Shown here: piece after piece, positions 15,869-24,548 of the stretch | Position numbering within the stretch: the first letter of the stretch is position 1 | Layout of the letters: every line of letters starts with the position of its first letter | NCBI RefSeq assembly: GCF_000427885.1 | Contig: NZ_ATYW01000014.1 | Coordinates: 124,001-188,000, forward strand | Reading direction: 5' to 3' | DNA length: 64,000 nucleotides | Source: Glycomyces tenuis DSM 44171 | Lineage (GTDB): Bacteria; Actinomycetota; Actinomycetes; Mycobacteriales; Micromonosporaceae | The notes under the pieces: model-generated | The model's input: the letters and a program-made list of their open reading frames with translations, nothing else | Told to the model about the DNA's origin: nothing | Database searches by the model: none | Position numbers and translations under genes: made by a program

Positions 15869-17017
15869 ATGACTCAGGACATTCGAGACTTCGTCGACGG
15901 CTCGCACGAGCTCGTCGGACTCGGCGAGCCCACGCACCGGGAACCGGCCTTCGGGCGGGTCCGCAACGAGCTGTTCGCCCAGTTGGTCGACCGCGGCTTC
16001 CGGTCCTTCGCGCTCGAGAGCGACCGAGTGGCCGCGTTCGCCGTGGACGACTTCGTCCGCGAAGGGGCCGGCACCCTCGACGCGGCGATGAGCGAAGGCT
16101 TCTCGCACGGCTTCGGCGCCTTCGACGCCAACCGGGAGCTGGTCGCCTGGATGCGCGAGTACAACGACGGCCGACCCGCCGAGGAGCGGCTGGCCTTCCA
16201 CGGCATCGACGCTCCCCTGGAGTTCACCGCGGCCAGTCCCCGCCCCGACCTCGAACACGCTCGCGACCACCTGGGGCTCGATCTCGACTTCGCGCCGCTG
16301 ATCGGCGACGACGAGCGGTGGAGCCGCACCGAGGCGGTCACGGACCCGGCCGCCTCGCCCGGCGACACGCCCGAGGCCCACCGGCTGCGGGCGATCGCCG
16401 ACGACATGCTCACCCTGCTCCACGCCCGCGCTCCCGAACTGATCGCCTCGACCTCCCTCGCCGCCTGGCACCGGGCCAAGGCCCACCTCACCTCCGCGCT
16501 CGGCCTGCTGCGCTACCACCGGCAGGCGGCGCAGCCCATCGAGGACCGGGAGCGGTGGACCCGCCTGTGCGCCGTCCGAGACGCGCTCATGGCCCAGAAC
16601 CTCCTCGACATCCGCGGCATCGAGGCCCGCCGAGGCCCGACCATGGTCTTCGCCAACAACGTCCACCTCCAGCGGAACCCGAGCCGCATGACCATCTGGC
16701 AGGGGGAGATCACCTGGCACGGCACGGGCGCCGTCATCGCGTCCCTGCTGGGGGAGCGGTACACCGTCGTCGCAGGCAGCCTGGGCCGCAGCGATGGCAT
16801 GGAGCTCGCCGAGCCCGAACCCGGCACCCTCGAGCATTCGCTGCAACGCCGCTTCCCCTCCTGGGGCCTGGTGGCGGCCGACGCGGTCGACCCGGCCGCG
16901 GCGCGCGCCGACGCCGCTCCCGAGCAGGGGTACTTCCCCCTCGATCAGGAGACGCTGGGCGGAGTCGACGCGGTCCTGCACATCAGCGCGGGCGTCGCGC
17001 CGAGTCTCAGAGGCTGA
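15869..17017 (+). CDS. Erythromycin esterase family protein
   Basis: The 382-aa protein belongs to the EreA/EreB/succinoglycan-esterase family, with the GLGEPTHREPAF motif (catalytic His region), FALESDRV, LAFHGIDAP and VFANNVHLQRNP segments. Ere enzymes open macrolide lactones, but many homologues have other ester substrates, so resistance is not proven. ATG 15857 is possible, but it overlaps the -10-like TATGTT, so ATG 15869 with a leaderless transcript is favoured. The 3' end overlaps the convergent GAP gene by 11 bp. Confidence 0.85.
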   Translation: MTQDIRDFVDGSHELVGLGEPTHREPAFGRVRNELFAQLVDRGFRSFALESDRVAAFAVDDFVREGAGTLDAAMSEGFSHGFGAFDANRELVAWMREYNDGRPAEERLAFHGIDAPLEFTAASPRPDLEHARDHLGLDLDFAPLIGDDERWSRTEAVTDPAASPGDTPEAHRLRAIADDMLTLLHARAPELIASTSLAAWHRAKAHLTSALGLLRYHRQAAQPIEDRERWTRLCAVRDALMAQNLLDIRGIEARRGPTMVFANNVHLQRNPSRMTIWQGEITWHGTGAVIASLLGERYTVVAGSLGRSDGMELAEPEPGTLEHSLQRRFPSWGLVAADAVDPAAARADAAPEQGYFPLDQETLGGVDAVLHISAGVAPSLRG

Positions 17018-17762
17018 TGTTGATGTCGAGCAGACCCAGCTTCCACGCCGCGTCGCGGGCGAGCAGGAAGCCGACGATGCCGAGGACCCAGCCGGTGGTG
17101 CTCGCGGCGTGCTTGGTCATCCAGTTGTTCATCTTGACCAGCAGCGGCTCGACCGCCTTGCGGGCGAACAGCCTCGCGGCGAGCAGGGCGAGCGCGGGCA
17201 GCACCATCACGGCGCAGTAGGCGGCCATCGTCAGCGTGATGCCGGCGGCGCCGATCCCGGCGGTGGTGATCAGGCCGATCGCCGCCAGGTAGGGGAGCAT
17301 CGTCGCGACCTCGACGGTGGCCGCCGCGAGGGCGAGCCCGGCCAGCGGCAGCGCCGAGCCCCGCCTGGTGCGCGTCGCGGTGCCGGCGGCGCCCTCGGCC
17401 TCTTCGACGCCGAGGGCGCGTTCGCGCCAGCGCATGAGCCTGCCGCCGCCCTCCTTCTTCCGCTTCGAGTCGAAGCGGAAGCTGAAGATGAACAGTCCGA
17501 CGCCGAGGGCCAGCTGGATCCAGCGCGCGGTCCCCGTCTCCAGGAACGCGGAGATGTCGCTCATGAACGTGTTGGCGCCCAAGGCGATGGCCATGCCGAC
17601 GGCGAAATAGAACGCGACGATGGTGCCCAGGTAGACCAGCATCCGGCCCACGCGGATCCGGCCGGGCGCGAGCAGCAGCCAGATCGGGATGAGCAGCGTG
17701 CCGAAGCTGGTCGAGTCGATCAGCGCGAGCACGACCAGCGAGGCGGCGAGTGCGAGGTCCAT
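17007..17762 (-). CDS. GAP family membrane protein (Sap / sulfolipid-addressing type)
   Basis: The 251-aa membrane protein has about six TM helices and a charged cytosolic loop (FDSKRKKEGGGRLMRWRERALG, residues near 98-120) as in the actinobacterial Sap/GAP family, linked in mycobacteria to export of surface glycolipids. It stands alone. Its stop lies inside the 3' end of the convergent esterase gene. Function here is unknown. Confidence 0.8.
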   Translation of the reverse strand: MDLALAASLVVLALIDSTSFGTLLIPIWLLLAPGRIRVGRMLVYLGTIVAFYFAVGMAIALGANTFMSDISAFLETGTARWIQLALGVGLFIFSFRFDSKRKKEGGGRLMRWRERALGVEEAEGAAGTATRTRRGSALPLAGLALAAATVEVATMLPYLAAIGLITTAGIGAAGITLTMAAYCAVMVLPALALLAARLFARKAVEPLLVKMNNWMTKHAASTTGWVLGIVGFLLARDAAWKLGLLDINISL

Positions 17763-17973
17763 ACCTGGAGCGTATGGAGCCGGAAGGGTGCGCCGCATCG
17801 GTCGCTGGATCGAAGTCGCGCTGCGCCACTGCACCTTTGGTGGCAAACCGAAGGGCGGACCTCCGCCCTCGCGCGGGCCCGCGCCCTGAGGCGCGCATGG
17901 TCTCCCGTGAACGGAGTGGCGCGGCACAAGCGATGGGGGCACCGGGACTCGCCCGCCTCGCGGGCGACTGACA

Positions 17974-17992
17974 TAAGGCCGGCCTAGCCTTG
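17974..17992. promoter_or_regulatory. Possible degenerate DtxR/IdeR-type iron box
   Basis: TAAGGCCGGCCTAGCCTTG agrees at 14 of 19 positions with the degenerate TWAGGTWAGSCTWACCTWA consensus, and it lies 24 bp before the small reading frame at 18016. The GC-rich centre departs from good boxes, so this is weak. Confidence 0.25.
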
Positions 17993-18015
17993 CAATCGCA
18001 TTGTCCGGAGCGGTC

Positions 18016-18213
18016 ATGCCTCGAACGTCTCGGCCCTTGCGGGTCTTCCCCATCGTGCTTCGCAACGCGGGGGTGGCTCGCGTCGCCGACATCGCACCCG
18101 ACCCGCGTCGCATCACCCTCACCGGCGAGGAACTGCGGGAAGGGCGGATGGGCGACGGCTTCGACACCCTCGACATGGTCGAACCGGCGCCCCAGGACAT
18201 GCGCGGGGCCTGA
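18016..18213 (+). CDS. Small protein of unknown function
   Basis: A 65-codon frame has a GGAG site 5 bp before its ATG and about 85% G/C in third positions, like real genes here. The acidic, polar product (MPRTSRPLRVFPIVLRNAGV.., no TM or signal) resembles no family I recognise. It lies in the gap between the GAP gene and clpC and ends just before their shared terminator hairpin. It could be a chance frame. Confidence 0.4.
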   Translation: MPRTSRPLRVFPIVLRNAGVARVADIAPDPRRITLTGEELREGRMGDGFDTLDMVEPAPQDMRGA

Positions 18214-18225
18214 GGTCCGACGGGT

Positions 18226-18249
18226 CCGGCCCGCCGCTCGGCGGGCCGG
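18226..18249. terminator. Bidirectional hairpin terminator after clpC and the small gene
   Basis: An 11-bp perfect GC stem (CCGGCCCGCCG / CGGCGGGCCGG) with a 2-base loop lies between two convergent stops, 13 bp from each end. Confidence 0.55.
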
Positions 18250-18262
18250 GCCCGGGCGTCGT

Positions 18263-20770
18263 TCACACCGCGGCCGGGTGGGGGTCCTCGGCGCGGAAGA
18301 CCAGCCCGCCGCCCCTGCGGTCGACGGTGACGCGCTGACCGGGGCTGAGCCGGCCGTGCAGCAGCATGGCCGACAACTCGTTGTCGATCTCCCGCTGGAT
18401 CGTGCGGCGCATCGGCCGCGCCCCGAACTCGGGTTCGTAGCCGTGCTCGGTGATCCAGTCCACCGCGGCCTGCGTGAACTCGACGTCGATGTCCTGGGCG
18501 TGGAGCCGCCGCTTGGTCTCCTCCAGCAGCAGCGCGGTGACCTGCCGGAGCTCCTCGGTCCCCAGCGGCCCGAAGATGACGATGTCGTCGATCCGGTTGA
18601 GGAACTCCGGGCGGAAGTGCTCGCGCAGCCTGGGCATCAGCCGGTCCCGCAGGCCGCCGCCCTGCTCGCCGGGGGCCGCGGTGAAGCCGACCGGCCCGGA
18701 GCGGAGCAGGTCCGAGCCCAGATTGCTGGTCATGATGAGCACGGTGTTCTTGAAGTTCACCGTGCGGCCCTGGGCGTCGGTGAGGCGGCCGTCGTCGAGG
18801 ACCTGGAGCAGGGCGTTGAACACGTCCGGGTGCGCCTTCTCGATCTCGTCGAGCAGCACCACCGAGTACGGCTGGCGCCGCACCCGCTCGGTGAGCTGCC
18901 CGGCCTCCTCGTATCCGACGTAGCCGGGCGGGGCGCCGATGAGCCGGCTGACGGTGTGGCGCTCCTGGTACTCGCTCATGTCCACGCGGATCATCCGGTC
19001 GGCGTCGCCGAACAGCGCCTCGGCCAGCGCCTTGGCCAGCTCCGTCTTGCCCACGCCGGTGGGGCCGAGGAACAGGAAGCTGCCGACCGGGCGGTTCGGG
19101 TCGCCCAGGCCCGCCCGCGAGCGGCGCACCGCCTCGGCCACCGCCCGCACCGCCTGGTCCTGCCCGATGATGCGCTGGTGCAGGTGCTCCTCCAACCGCA
19201 GCAGCCGGTCCTTCTCCTCCTCGGTCAGCTGGCTGGCCGGGATGCCGGTCGAGCGGGCGACGATCTCGGCTATGCCCTCCTCGTCCACCACCGGGAAGCC
19301 GCCCCGCTGCGCGCCCTCGCCGAGCCCGTCGATCCGCTCGCGCAGGGCGGCGATGTCGTCGCGCAGCGAGGTGGCCCGCTCGTACTGCTCGTCGGCGACG
19401 GCCTGGTCCTTGTCCCTGGTCAGCTGCTCCAGCCGCTGCTCGAGCTCGCGGCGTTCGCCGTCGGGGCGGCGGCTGTGCAGGCGGACGCGGGCCCCGGCCT
19501 GGTCGATCAGGTCGATCGCCTTGTCCGGCAGGAAGCGGTCGGTGATGTAGCGGTCGGCCAGCTCGGCGGCGGCGACGAGCGCCTCGTCGGTGAAGCGCAC
19601 CTGGTGGTGGGCCTCGTAGCGGTCGCGCAGGCCGCGCAGGATCGCGATCGTGTCCTCGACGGTCGGCTCGGGGGTCAGGATCGGCTGGAAGCGCCGCTCC
19701 AGCGCCGCGTCCTGCTCGATGTGCTTGCGGTACTCGTCGAGCGTGGTCGCCCCGATGGCGTGCAGCTCGCCCCGGGCCAGCGCGGGCTTGAGGATGTTGC
19801 CCGCGCCCGCCGCGCCCTCGGAGGCCCCCGCGGTGACGATGGTGTGCAGCTCGTCGATGAAGATGATGAGCTCGTCGCCGTGCTCGCGGATCTCGTCCAT
19901 GATCTTCTGGATCCGCTCCTCGAAGTCGCCGCGGTAGCGGGTGCCCGCGACCACGCCGGTGAGGTCGAGCTGCACCACGCGCCGCTCGGCCAGGACGTCG
20001 GGCACCTCGCCGTCGACGATGCGCTGCGCGATGCCCTCGACGATCGCGGTCTTGCCCACCCCAGCCTCGCCGATGAGCACCGGGTTGTTCTTGGTGCGGC
20101 GGGAGAGCACCTCGAGGGTCTGCTCGATCTCGTTCTCGCGGCCGATGACGGGGTCGATCTTGCCGGTCCGGGCCAGGTCGGTCAGGTCGACGCCGTACTG
20201 GTCCAGCGTCGGCGTGGCGCTGGGCGGCGTCTGCTCGGGGGGCGGGGTCCGGCCGGCCGCCGTCGAGCGCAGGGACTGCGGGGAGATGCGGTGGGCGCCG
20301 AGCATCCGGCCCGCCTCCGACTCCTGGTTCGCCGCCAGCGCCAGCAGCAGGTGCTCGGGGCCGATGTAGGACGAGCCGAGCGCGCGGGAGATCTGGTGGG
20401 CCTCCAGCAGCGCGCGTTTGGCGGCCGGGGTCAGCGCGGGCGGCTCGTCCCGCCGGTCTCCCCGGGGCACCCGCCGGGCGAGCTCCTCGGCCAGCGCCTC
20501 GGGGTCCGCCCCCGCTCGGGACAGCAGCTGCCGGGTCGGCTCGACCTGCGTGGCCGCCCACAGCAGGTGCTCGGTGTCGAGATCGGCGCCGCCCCACTCC
20601 ATGGCCTGCCTGACGGCGGCCCCGAGGAGCTCTCTGGCCTGGTCGCTCATCAAGGTGGTGATGTCCACCCGGCGCGCCGGGCGCTGCTGGCCGGGGCCGC
20701 CGAAGAAGCGCGCGAGGAACTCGTCGAGCGGGCTGTACTCGAATCCGCCGCGGCCGAAGAAGTCGGTCAT
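18263..20770 (-). CDS. clpC: ClpC-type AAA+ chaperone (Clp ATP-binding subunit)
   Basis: The 835-aa Hsp100 protein contains paired Clp N repeats (about residues 40-170), AAA1 (Walker A GEAGVGKT 234-241, Walker B IIFIDE 302-307), a short UVR-type coiled linker (450-482) instead of the long ClpB middle domain, AAA2 (GPTGVGKT 569-576, VVLLDE 637-642) and a VGF loop (694-696) matching the ClpP-docking loop of ClpC. An unusual F/G-rich N-terminal extension ([18 protein letters not shown]..) marks a variant different from housekeeping ClpC. GGAGG supports the start. It probably unfolds substrates for ClpP; no HspR/CtsR site is evident. Confidence 0.9.
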   Translation of the reverse strand: MTDFFGRGGFEYSPLDEFLARFFGGPGQQRPARRVDITTLMSDQARELLGAAVRQAMEWGGADLDTEHLLWAATQVEPTRQLLSRAGADPEALAEELARRVPRGDRRDEPPALTPAAKRALLEAHQISRALGSSYIGPEHLLLALAANQESEAGRMLGAHRISPQSLRSTAAGRTPPPEQTPPSATPTLDQYGVDLTDLARTGKIDPVIGRENEIEQTLEVLSRRTKNNPVLIGEAGVGKTAIVEGIAQRIVDGEVPDVLAERRVVQLDLTGVVAGTRYRGDFEERIQKIMDEIREHGDELIIFIDELHTIVTAGASEGAAGAGNILKPALARGELHAIGATTLDEYRKHIEQDAALERRFQPILTPEPTVEDTIAILRGLRDRYEAHHQVRFTDEALVAAAELADRYITDRFLPDKAIDLIDQAGARVRLHSRRPDGERRELEQRLEQLTRDKDQAVADEQYERATSLRDDIAALRERIDGLGEGAQRGGFPVVDEEGIAEIVARSTGIPASQLTEEEKDRLLRLEEHLHQRIIGQDQAVRAVAEAVRRSRAGLGDPNRPVGSFLFLGPTGVGKTELAKALAEALFGDADRMIRVDMSEYQERHTVSRLIGAPPGYVGYEEAGQLTERVRRQPYSVVLLDEIEKAHPDVFNALLQVLDDGRLTDAQGRTVNFKNTVLIMTSNLGSDLLRSGPVGFTAAPGEQGGGLRDRLMPRLREHFRPEFLNRIDDIVIFGPLGTEELRQVTALLLEETKRRLHAQDIDVEFTQAAVDWITEHGYEPEFGARPMRRTIQREIDNELSAMLLHGRLSPGQRVTVDRRGGGLVFRAEDPHPAAV

Positions 20771-20895
20771 CGGTGCCTCCACAGTCGTCGAGAATGCACT
20801 GCCGTCGGGCATGGTTCGGCCGGCTCGCCGGCGCCGCCCCACGGCATTCCCGATCGGCGGGAGACGAAACCCCGTCCTCCTTCGGATCTTCGGGC

Positions 20896-20957
20896 TTGAC
20901 CTGTCGCGGTCATGCTTTGTAGGGTCTCCGTATAGATCGATATATTGAAACGATTCA
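20896..20957 (+). promoter_or_regulatory. Promoter and LacI-like operator of the rhamnose-type ABC operon
   Basis: TTGACC (20896-20901), 18-bp spacing and TAGGGT (20920-20925) form a promoter. TTGAAACGATTCA (20945-20957) just downstream is an imperfect palindrome with the central CG of LacI/GalR operators. It sits immediately before the ribosome-binding site of the ATPase gene. Repression by a sugar-responsive LacI-type protein encoded elsewhere is inferred. Confidence 0.5.
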
Positions 20958-20968
20958 TAGGGGGAGGC

Positions 20969-22498
20969 TTGGGCGCGACCGAACAGACCGGCCCCGAGGC
21001 GGCGCGGCCGATCGTGGCGCTGACCGGAGTCGCCAAGCGCTTCGGGGCCGTCCGGGCCCTGAGCGACGCCCGGCTCGAACTCCACGCCGGTGAGGCCCAC
21101 GCCCTGGTGGGGGAGAACGGCGCCGGCAAGTCCACGCTCATCAAGATCCTCGCCGGGCTCTACCGCCCCGACGCCGGGAGCGTCGAGATCGACGGGCGGC
21201 CCGTCGCCTTCGCGGGCACCGCCGAGGCCAAGGCCGCGGGCATCGCCGTCATCTACCAGGAGCCGGCCCTCTTCGGCGACCTCACCGTCGCCGAGAACCT
21301 CTTCGTCGGACGCCAGCCCAAGGGCCGCTTCGGACTGATCGACCGCGCCGAGATGAACCGCCGCGCCGCCGCCCTGCTCGAGCGGCTCGGCGTGCGCCTC
21401 GACCCCGACCGGCCCGCGGGGGGCCTGTCCATCGCCGACCAGCAGATCGTCGAGATCGCCGGGGCCATCGCCCTCGACGCCCGCGTCCTGGTCATGGACG
21501 AGCCGACCGCCGCGCTCTCCGGCGTCGAGGTCGAACGCCTCTTCGGCGTCGTCCGCTCGCTGCGCGACGACGGCGCGGCCGTCCTGTTCATCTCCCACCG
21601 CTTCGACGAGGTCGAGGCCCTGTGCCAGCGCGTCACCGTCATGCGCGACGGCGCCCACGTCTCCACCGACCGCATGGACGAGGTGACGGTCGAGCAGCTG
21701 GTGCGGCGCATGGTCGGCCGCGAGCTCGGTGCCATGTTCCCCAAGCGGGAGGTCGAACCCGGCGAGACCGTCCTCGAAGTCGAGGGCCTGAGTCGGGCCG
21801 GGATCTGCCGGGACGTCGGCTTCACCGTCCGCGCCGGAGAGATCGTCGCCCTCGCCGGACTGGTCGGCGCGGGCCGGTCCGAAGTGGTCCAGGCCGTCTT
21901 CGGGATCGAGCCGCGCGACACCGGAACGGTCCGCGTCGACGGCCGGACGCTGCCCTCGGGGAGCCCCCGCGCCGCCATGCGGGCCGGCGTCGCCCTCGTC
22001 CCCGAGGACCGCCGCCTGCAGGGCCTCCTGCTCGACCTGTCCGTCATGCGCAACGCCACCCTCGTCCGCCGCGGCCGCCTGTCCCGCTTCGGCTTCCTCA
22101 CCGGCGGCGCCGAACGGCGCGAGGCCGCCGAATGGACCGCCAGGCTCAGCACCAAGTACGGCCGCCTCACCGACCCCGCCGCCACCCTCTCGGGCGGGAA
22201 CCAGCAGAAGGTCGTCCTCGCCAAGTGGCTCGCCGCGAACCCCCGGCTCCTCATCGTCGACGAGCCGACCCGCGGCATCGACGTCGCGACCAAGGCCGAG
22301 GTCCACCGTCTGCTCTCCGAGCTCGCCGCCGACGGCGTCGCGATCCTCATGGTCTCCTCCGAGCTGCTCGAAGTGCTCGGCATGGCCGACCGCGTCCTGG
22401 TCATGCGCGAGGGCCGCATCGCCGGAGAGCTGAGCCGCGCCGAGGCCACCGAGGAGTCGGTCATGCTCCTGGCCACCGGGCAGGAGGCCGCCGCGTGA
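20969..22498 (+). CDS. rhaT: Rhamnose-type sugar ABC importer ATPase (two ATP-binding domains)
   Basis: The 509-aa RbsA-like protein fuses two ABC domains: Walker A GENGAGKST near residue 50, and a degenerate second site (LVGAGRSEV near 300) with intact SGGNQQKVVLAKWL and LLIVDEPTRGID. The TTG at 20969 is preferred because an AGGGGGAGG site precedes it and the upstream in-frame TTG (20945) lies in the operator. It powers the two permeases that follow; its stop overlaps the first permease start (GTGA). The sugar is assigned from the binding protein. Confidence 0.85.
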   Translation: MGATEQTGPEAARPIVALTGVAKRFGAVRALSDARLELHAGEAHALVGENGAGKSTLIKILAGLYRPDAGSVEIDGRPVAFAGTAEAKAAGIAVIYQEPALFGDLTVAENLFVGRQPKGRFGLIDRAEMNRRAAALLERLGVRLDPDRPAGGLSIADQQIVEIAGAIALDARVLVMDEPTAALSGVEVERLFGVVRSLRDDGAAVLFISHRFDEVEALCQRVTVMRDGAHVSTDRMDEVTVEQLVRRMVGRELGAMFPKREVEPGETVLEVEGLSRAGICRDVGFTVRAGEIVALAGLVGAGRSEVVQAVFGIEPRDTGTVRVDGRTLPSGSPRAAMRAGVALVPEDRRLQGLLLDLSVMRNATLVRRGRLSRFGFLTGGAERREAAEWTARLSTKYGRLTDPAATLSGGNQQKVVLAKWLAANPRLLIVDEPTRGIDVATKAEVHRLLSELAADGVAILMVSSELLEVLGMADRVLVMREGRIAGELSRAEATEESVMLLATGQEAAA

Positions 22499-23532
22499 CC
22501 GCACTCCTCAAGCGCCCCTCGCGCGGCACGGCCGCCGGCACCGGCTCGACCGCGCTCGACCTCGCCCTGCGCTTCCGCGCCCTCGGCCTGCTCATCGCCC
22601 TCGCCGTCCTCGTCGCCGCCACCGCCGCGGTGAACCCGCGCTTCCTCGGCCTCCAGTCCGTCCAGGACATGCTCTTCGCCGCCGCCATCACCGTCCTGCT
22701 CGCCTCGGGCATGACCGTGGTCGTCCTGACCCGCGGCATCGACCTGTCCGTCGGCTCGGTGCTCGGCCTGTCGGCCTACCTCACCGCGAGCCTGCTCAGC
22801 GAGACCGGCGCCCCCGTCGTCCTCGCCCTGCTCGCAGGCCTCGCCATCGGCGCGGCCTGCGGGGCGGCCAACGGCGCGATCATCCACTTCGGGAAGGTCC
22901 CACCGCTGGTGGCGACCCTCGGTACCCTCTACATCGTCCGCGGCCTCGTCTACTTCGCCGCCGGAGGCTCGCGCGTCAACGCCTCCGACCTGCCGCGGGG
23001 CTTCCTCGACTTCGGCAACGGCTCCGTCCTCGGCGTGCCGTACCTGTTCCTGATCTCCCTGGCGGTGCTCGTCGCCGTGGCGGTCTTCCTCGCCGGAACC
23101 CGGGCCGGACGCGACCTGTACGCCCTCGGCTCGAACCCCGAGGGCGCGCGCCTCGTCGGCGTCAGGGCCGGGCGCCGCCTCATGACCGCCTACGTCCTGT
23201 GCGGGGCGCTGGCGGGCCTCGGCGGCGTCCTCCACGCCGCCCGCTTCGGCACCGTCGACGCCTCCGCCGGCCACGGCCTCGAACTCACCGTCGTCGCGGC
23301 CGTCGTCGTCGGCGGCGTGGCGATCTTCGGCGGCTCCGGCACCGTCCTCGGCGCCGGGCTCGGCGCGCTGCTGCTGGCGGTCATCAACAATGCCCTGCCG
23401 GTACTGCGCATCGACCAGTTCTGGCAGCAGGCCATCGTCGGCGCGCTCATCCTCGCCGCGATCGCCCTCGACCGGCTCGTGGGCCTGCGCGCCGCCCGCG
23501 CACTGCGACGAAAGGGGTCCCATGTCGACTGA
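22495..23532 (+). CDS. Sugar ABC importer permease (RhaP-like)
   Basis: The 345-aa BPD_transp_2 (RbsC-type) permease has about ten TM segments, with TRGIDLSVGSVLGL and the family loop GSNPEGARLVGVRAGRRLM. The GTG start overlaps the ATPase stop and the 3' end overlaps the next permease by 11 bp. It forms a heterodimeric channel with the second permease. Confidence 0.87.
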   Translation: MTALLKRPSRGTAAGTGSTALDLALRFRALGLLIALAVLVAATAAVNPRFLGLQSVQDMLFAAAITVLLASGMTVVVLTRGIDLSVGSVLGLSAYLTASLLSETGAPVVLALLAGLAIGAACGAANGAIIHFGKVPPLVATLGTLYIVRGLVYFAAGGSRVNASDLPRGFLDFGNGSVLGVPYLFLISLAVLVAVAVFLAGTRAGRDLYALGSNPEGARLVGVRAGRRLMTAYVLCGALAGLGGVLHAARFGTVDASAGHGLELTVVAAVVVGGVAIFGGSGTVLGAGLGALLLAVINNALPVLRIDQFWQQAIVGALILAAIALDRLVGLRAARALRRKGSHVD

Positions 23533-24535
23533 GACGCTGACGGCCAGGCTCCGCGACTCGGCCGCCGTGCGGCACCTGGCCACCTGGGACGCGGCCATCA
23601 TCGCCGCGACGATCGCCTTCCTGGTCGTCGCCGCGCAGACCGTCGAGCACTTCGGCACGGCCCGCAATGCCGGGTACATCATCCTCGACCTCGCGCCGAT
23701 CCTCCTGCTCGCCTTGGCGATGACGCTCATCGTCACCACCGGCGAGATCGACCTGTCCGTCGCCAGCACCGTCGGCCTCACCAGCGCCGCCATGGGCGTG
23801 ATGTGGAACAGCGGAATCCCACTGGAGACGATTATGCCGCTCGCGGTCGTCCTCGGCGCGCTCCTCGGCGCGGTCAACGGCCTGTTCATCACCGGCTTCG
23901 GCCTGCCCTCGCTGGCCGTCACCATCGGCACCCTCGCCCTCTACCGAGGACTGTCCTACGTGCTCCTCGGCGACACGGCGGTGGCCGACTGGCCGCGGGC
24001 CTTCACCGGCTGGGTCCTCGGCACCATCGGCGAGACCCAGGTCCCCAACGTCCTCATCCCGCTGGCCGCGCTCGCCGCCGTCGTCGCGGTCGTCCTGCAC
24101 GCCACCACCGTCGGCCGCGCCGTCTACGCCGCCGGCGCGAACCCGATCGCCGCCGCCTACGCCGGGGTGCCGGTCCGCCGCCTCAAGTTCTGGCTCTACG
24201 TCGCCTCCGGCGCCATGGCCGGGCTCTGCGGCGTGTTCTGGACCCTGCGCTACTCCTCGGCCCGCGCCGACAACGCCTTCGGCCTCGAGCTCACCGTCGT
24301 CGCGGTCGTCCTGCTCGGCGGCGTCTCGATCTTCGGCGGCAAGGGGGCGCTCCCCGGCGTCCTCGCCGCGGTCGTGCTGCTGACCGCGCTCCAGAACGCG
24401 CTGCGCCTCGCCCACGTGTCCACTGAGGCCCTCACCGTCGTCACCGGCTCGCTCCTGATCGCGGCGGTCCTCGCCCCGAACACCGCGAGCGCCATCCGCG
24501 GCGCGCTCCGCCACCGCCAGCGCCGCACCGTATGA
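23522..24535 (+). CDS. Sugar ABC importer permease (RhaQ-like)
   Basis: The 337-aa second RbsC-type permease carries TTGEIDLSVASTVGLTSAAMG, GANPIAAAYAGVPVRRLKFWLYV and GGVSIFGGKG. Having two different permeases plus a fused ATPase and a lipoprotein matches rhamnose (RhaSTPQ) and autoinducer-2 (Lsr) systems rather than ribose systems with one permease. Confidence 0.87.
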   Translation: MSTETLTARLRDSAAVRHLATWDAAIIAATIAFLVVAAQTVEHFGTARNAGYIILDLAPILLLALAMTLIVTTGEIDLSVASTVGLTSAAMGVMWNSGIPLETIMPLAVVLGALLGAVNGLFITGFGLPSLAVTIGTLALYRGLSYVLLGDTAVADWPRAFTGWVLGTIGETQVPNVLIPLAALAAVVAVVLHATTVGRAVYAAGANPIAAAYAGVPVRRLKFWLYVASGAMAGLCGVFWTLRYSSARADNAFGLELTVVAVVLLGGVSIFGGKGALPGVLAAVVLLTALQNALRLAHVSTEALTVVTGSLLIAAVLAPNTASAIRGALRHRQRRTV

Positions 24536-24548
24536 GGAAGGAACGTCC

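Noticed and set aside
21253-23931. Long antisense frame opposite the rhamnose-type ABC genes
   Set aside because: Sense strand has clear ABC ATPase and permease motifs; the antisense frame is a compositional shadow.
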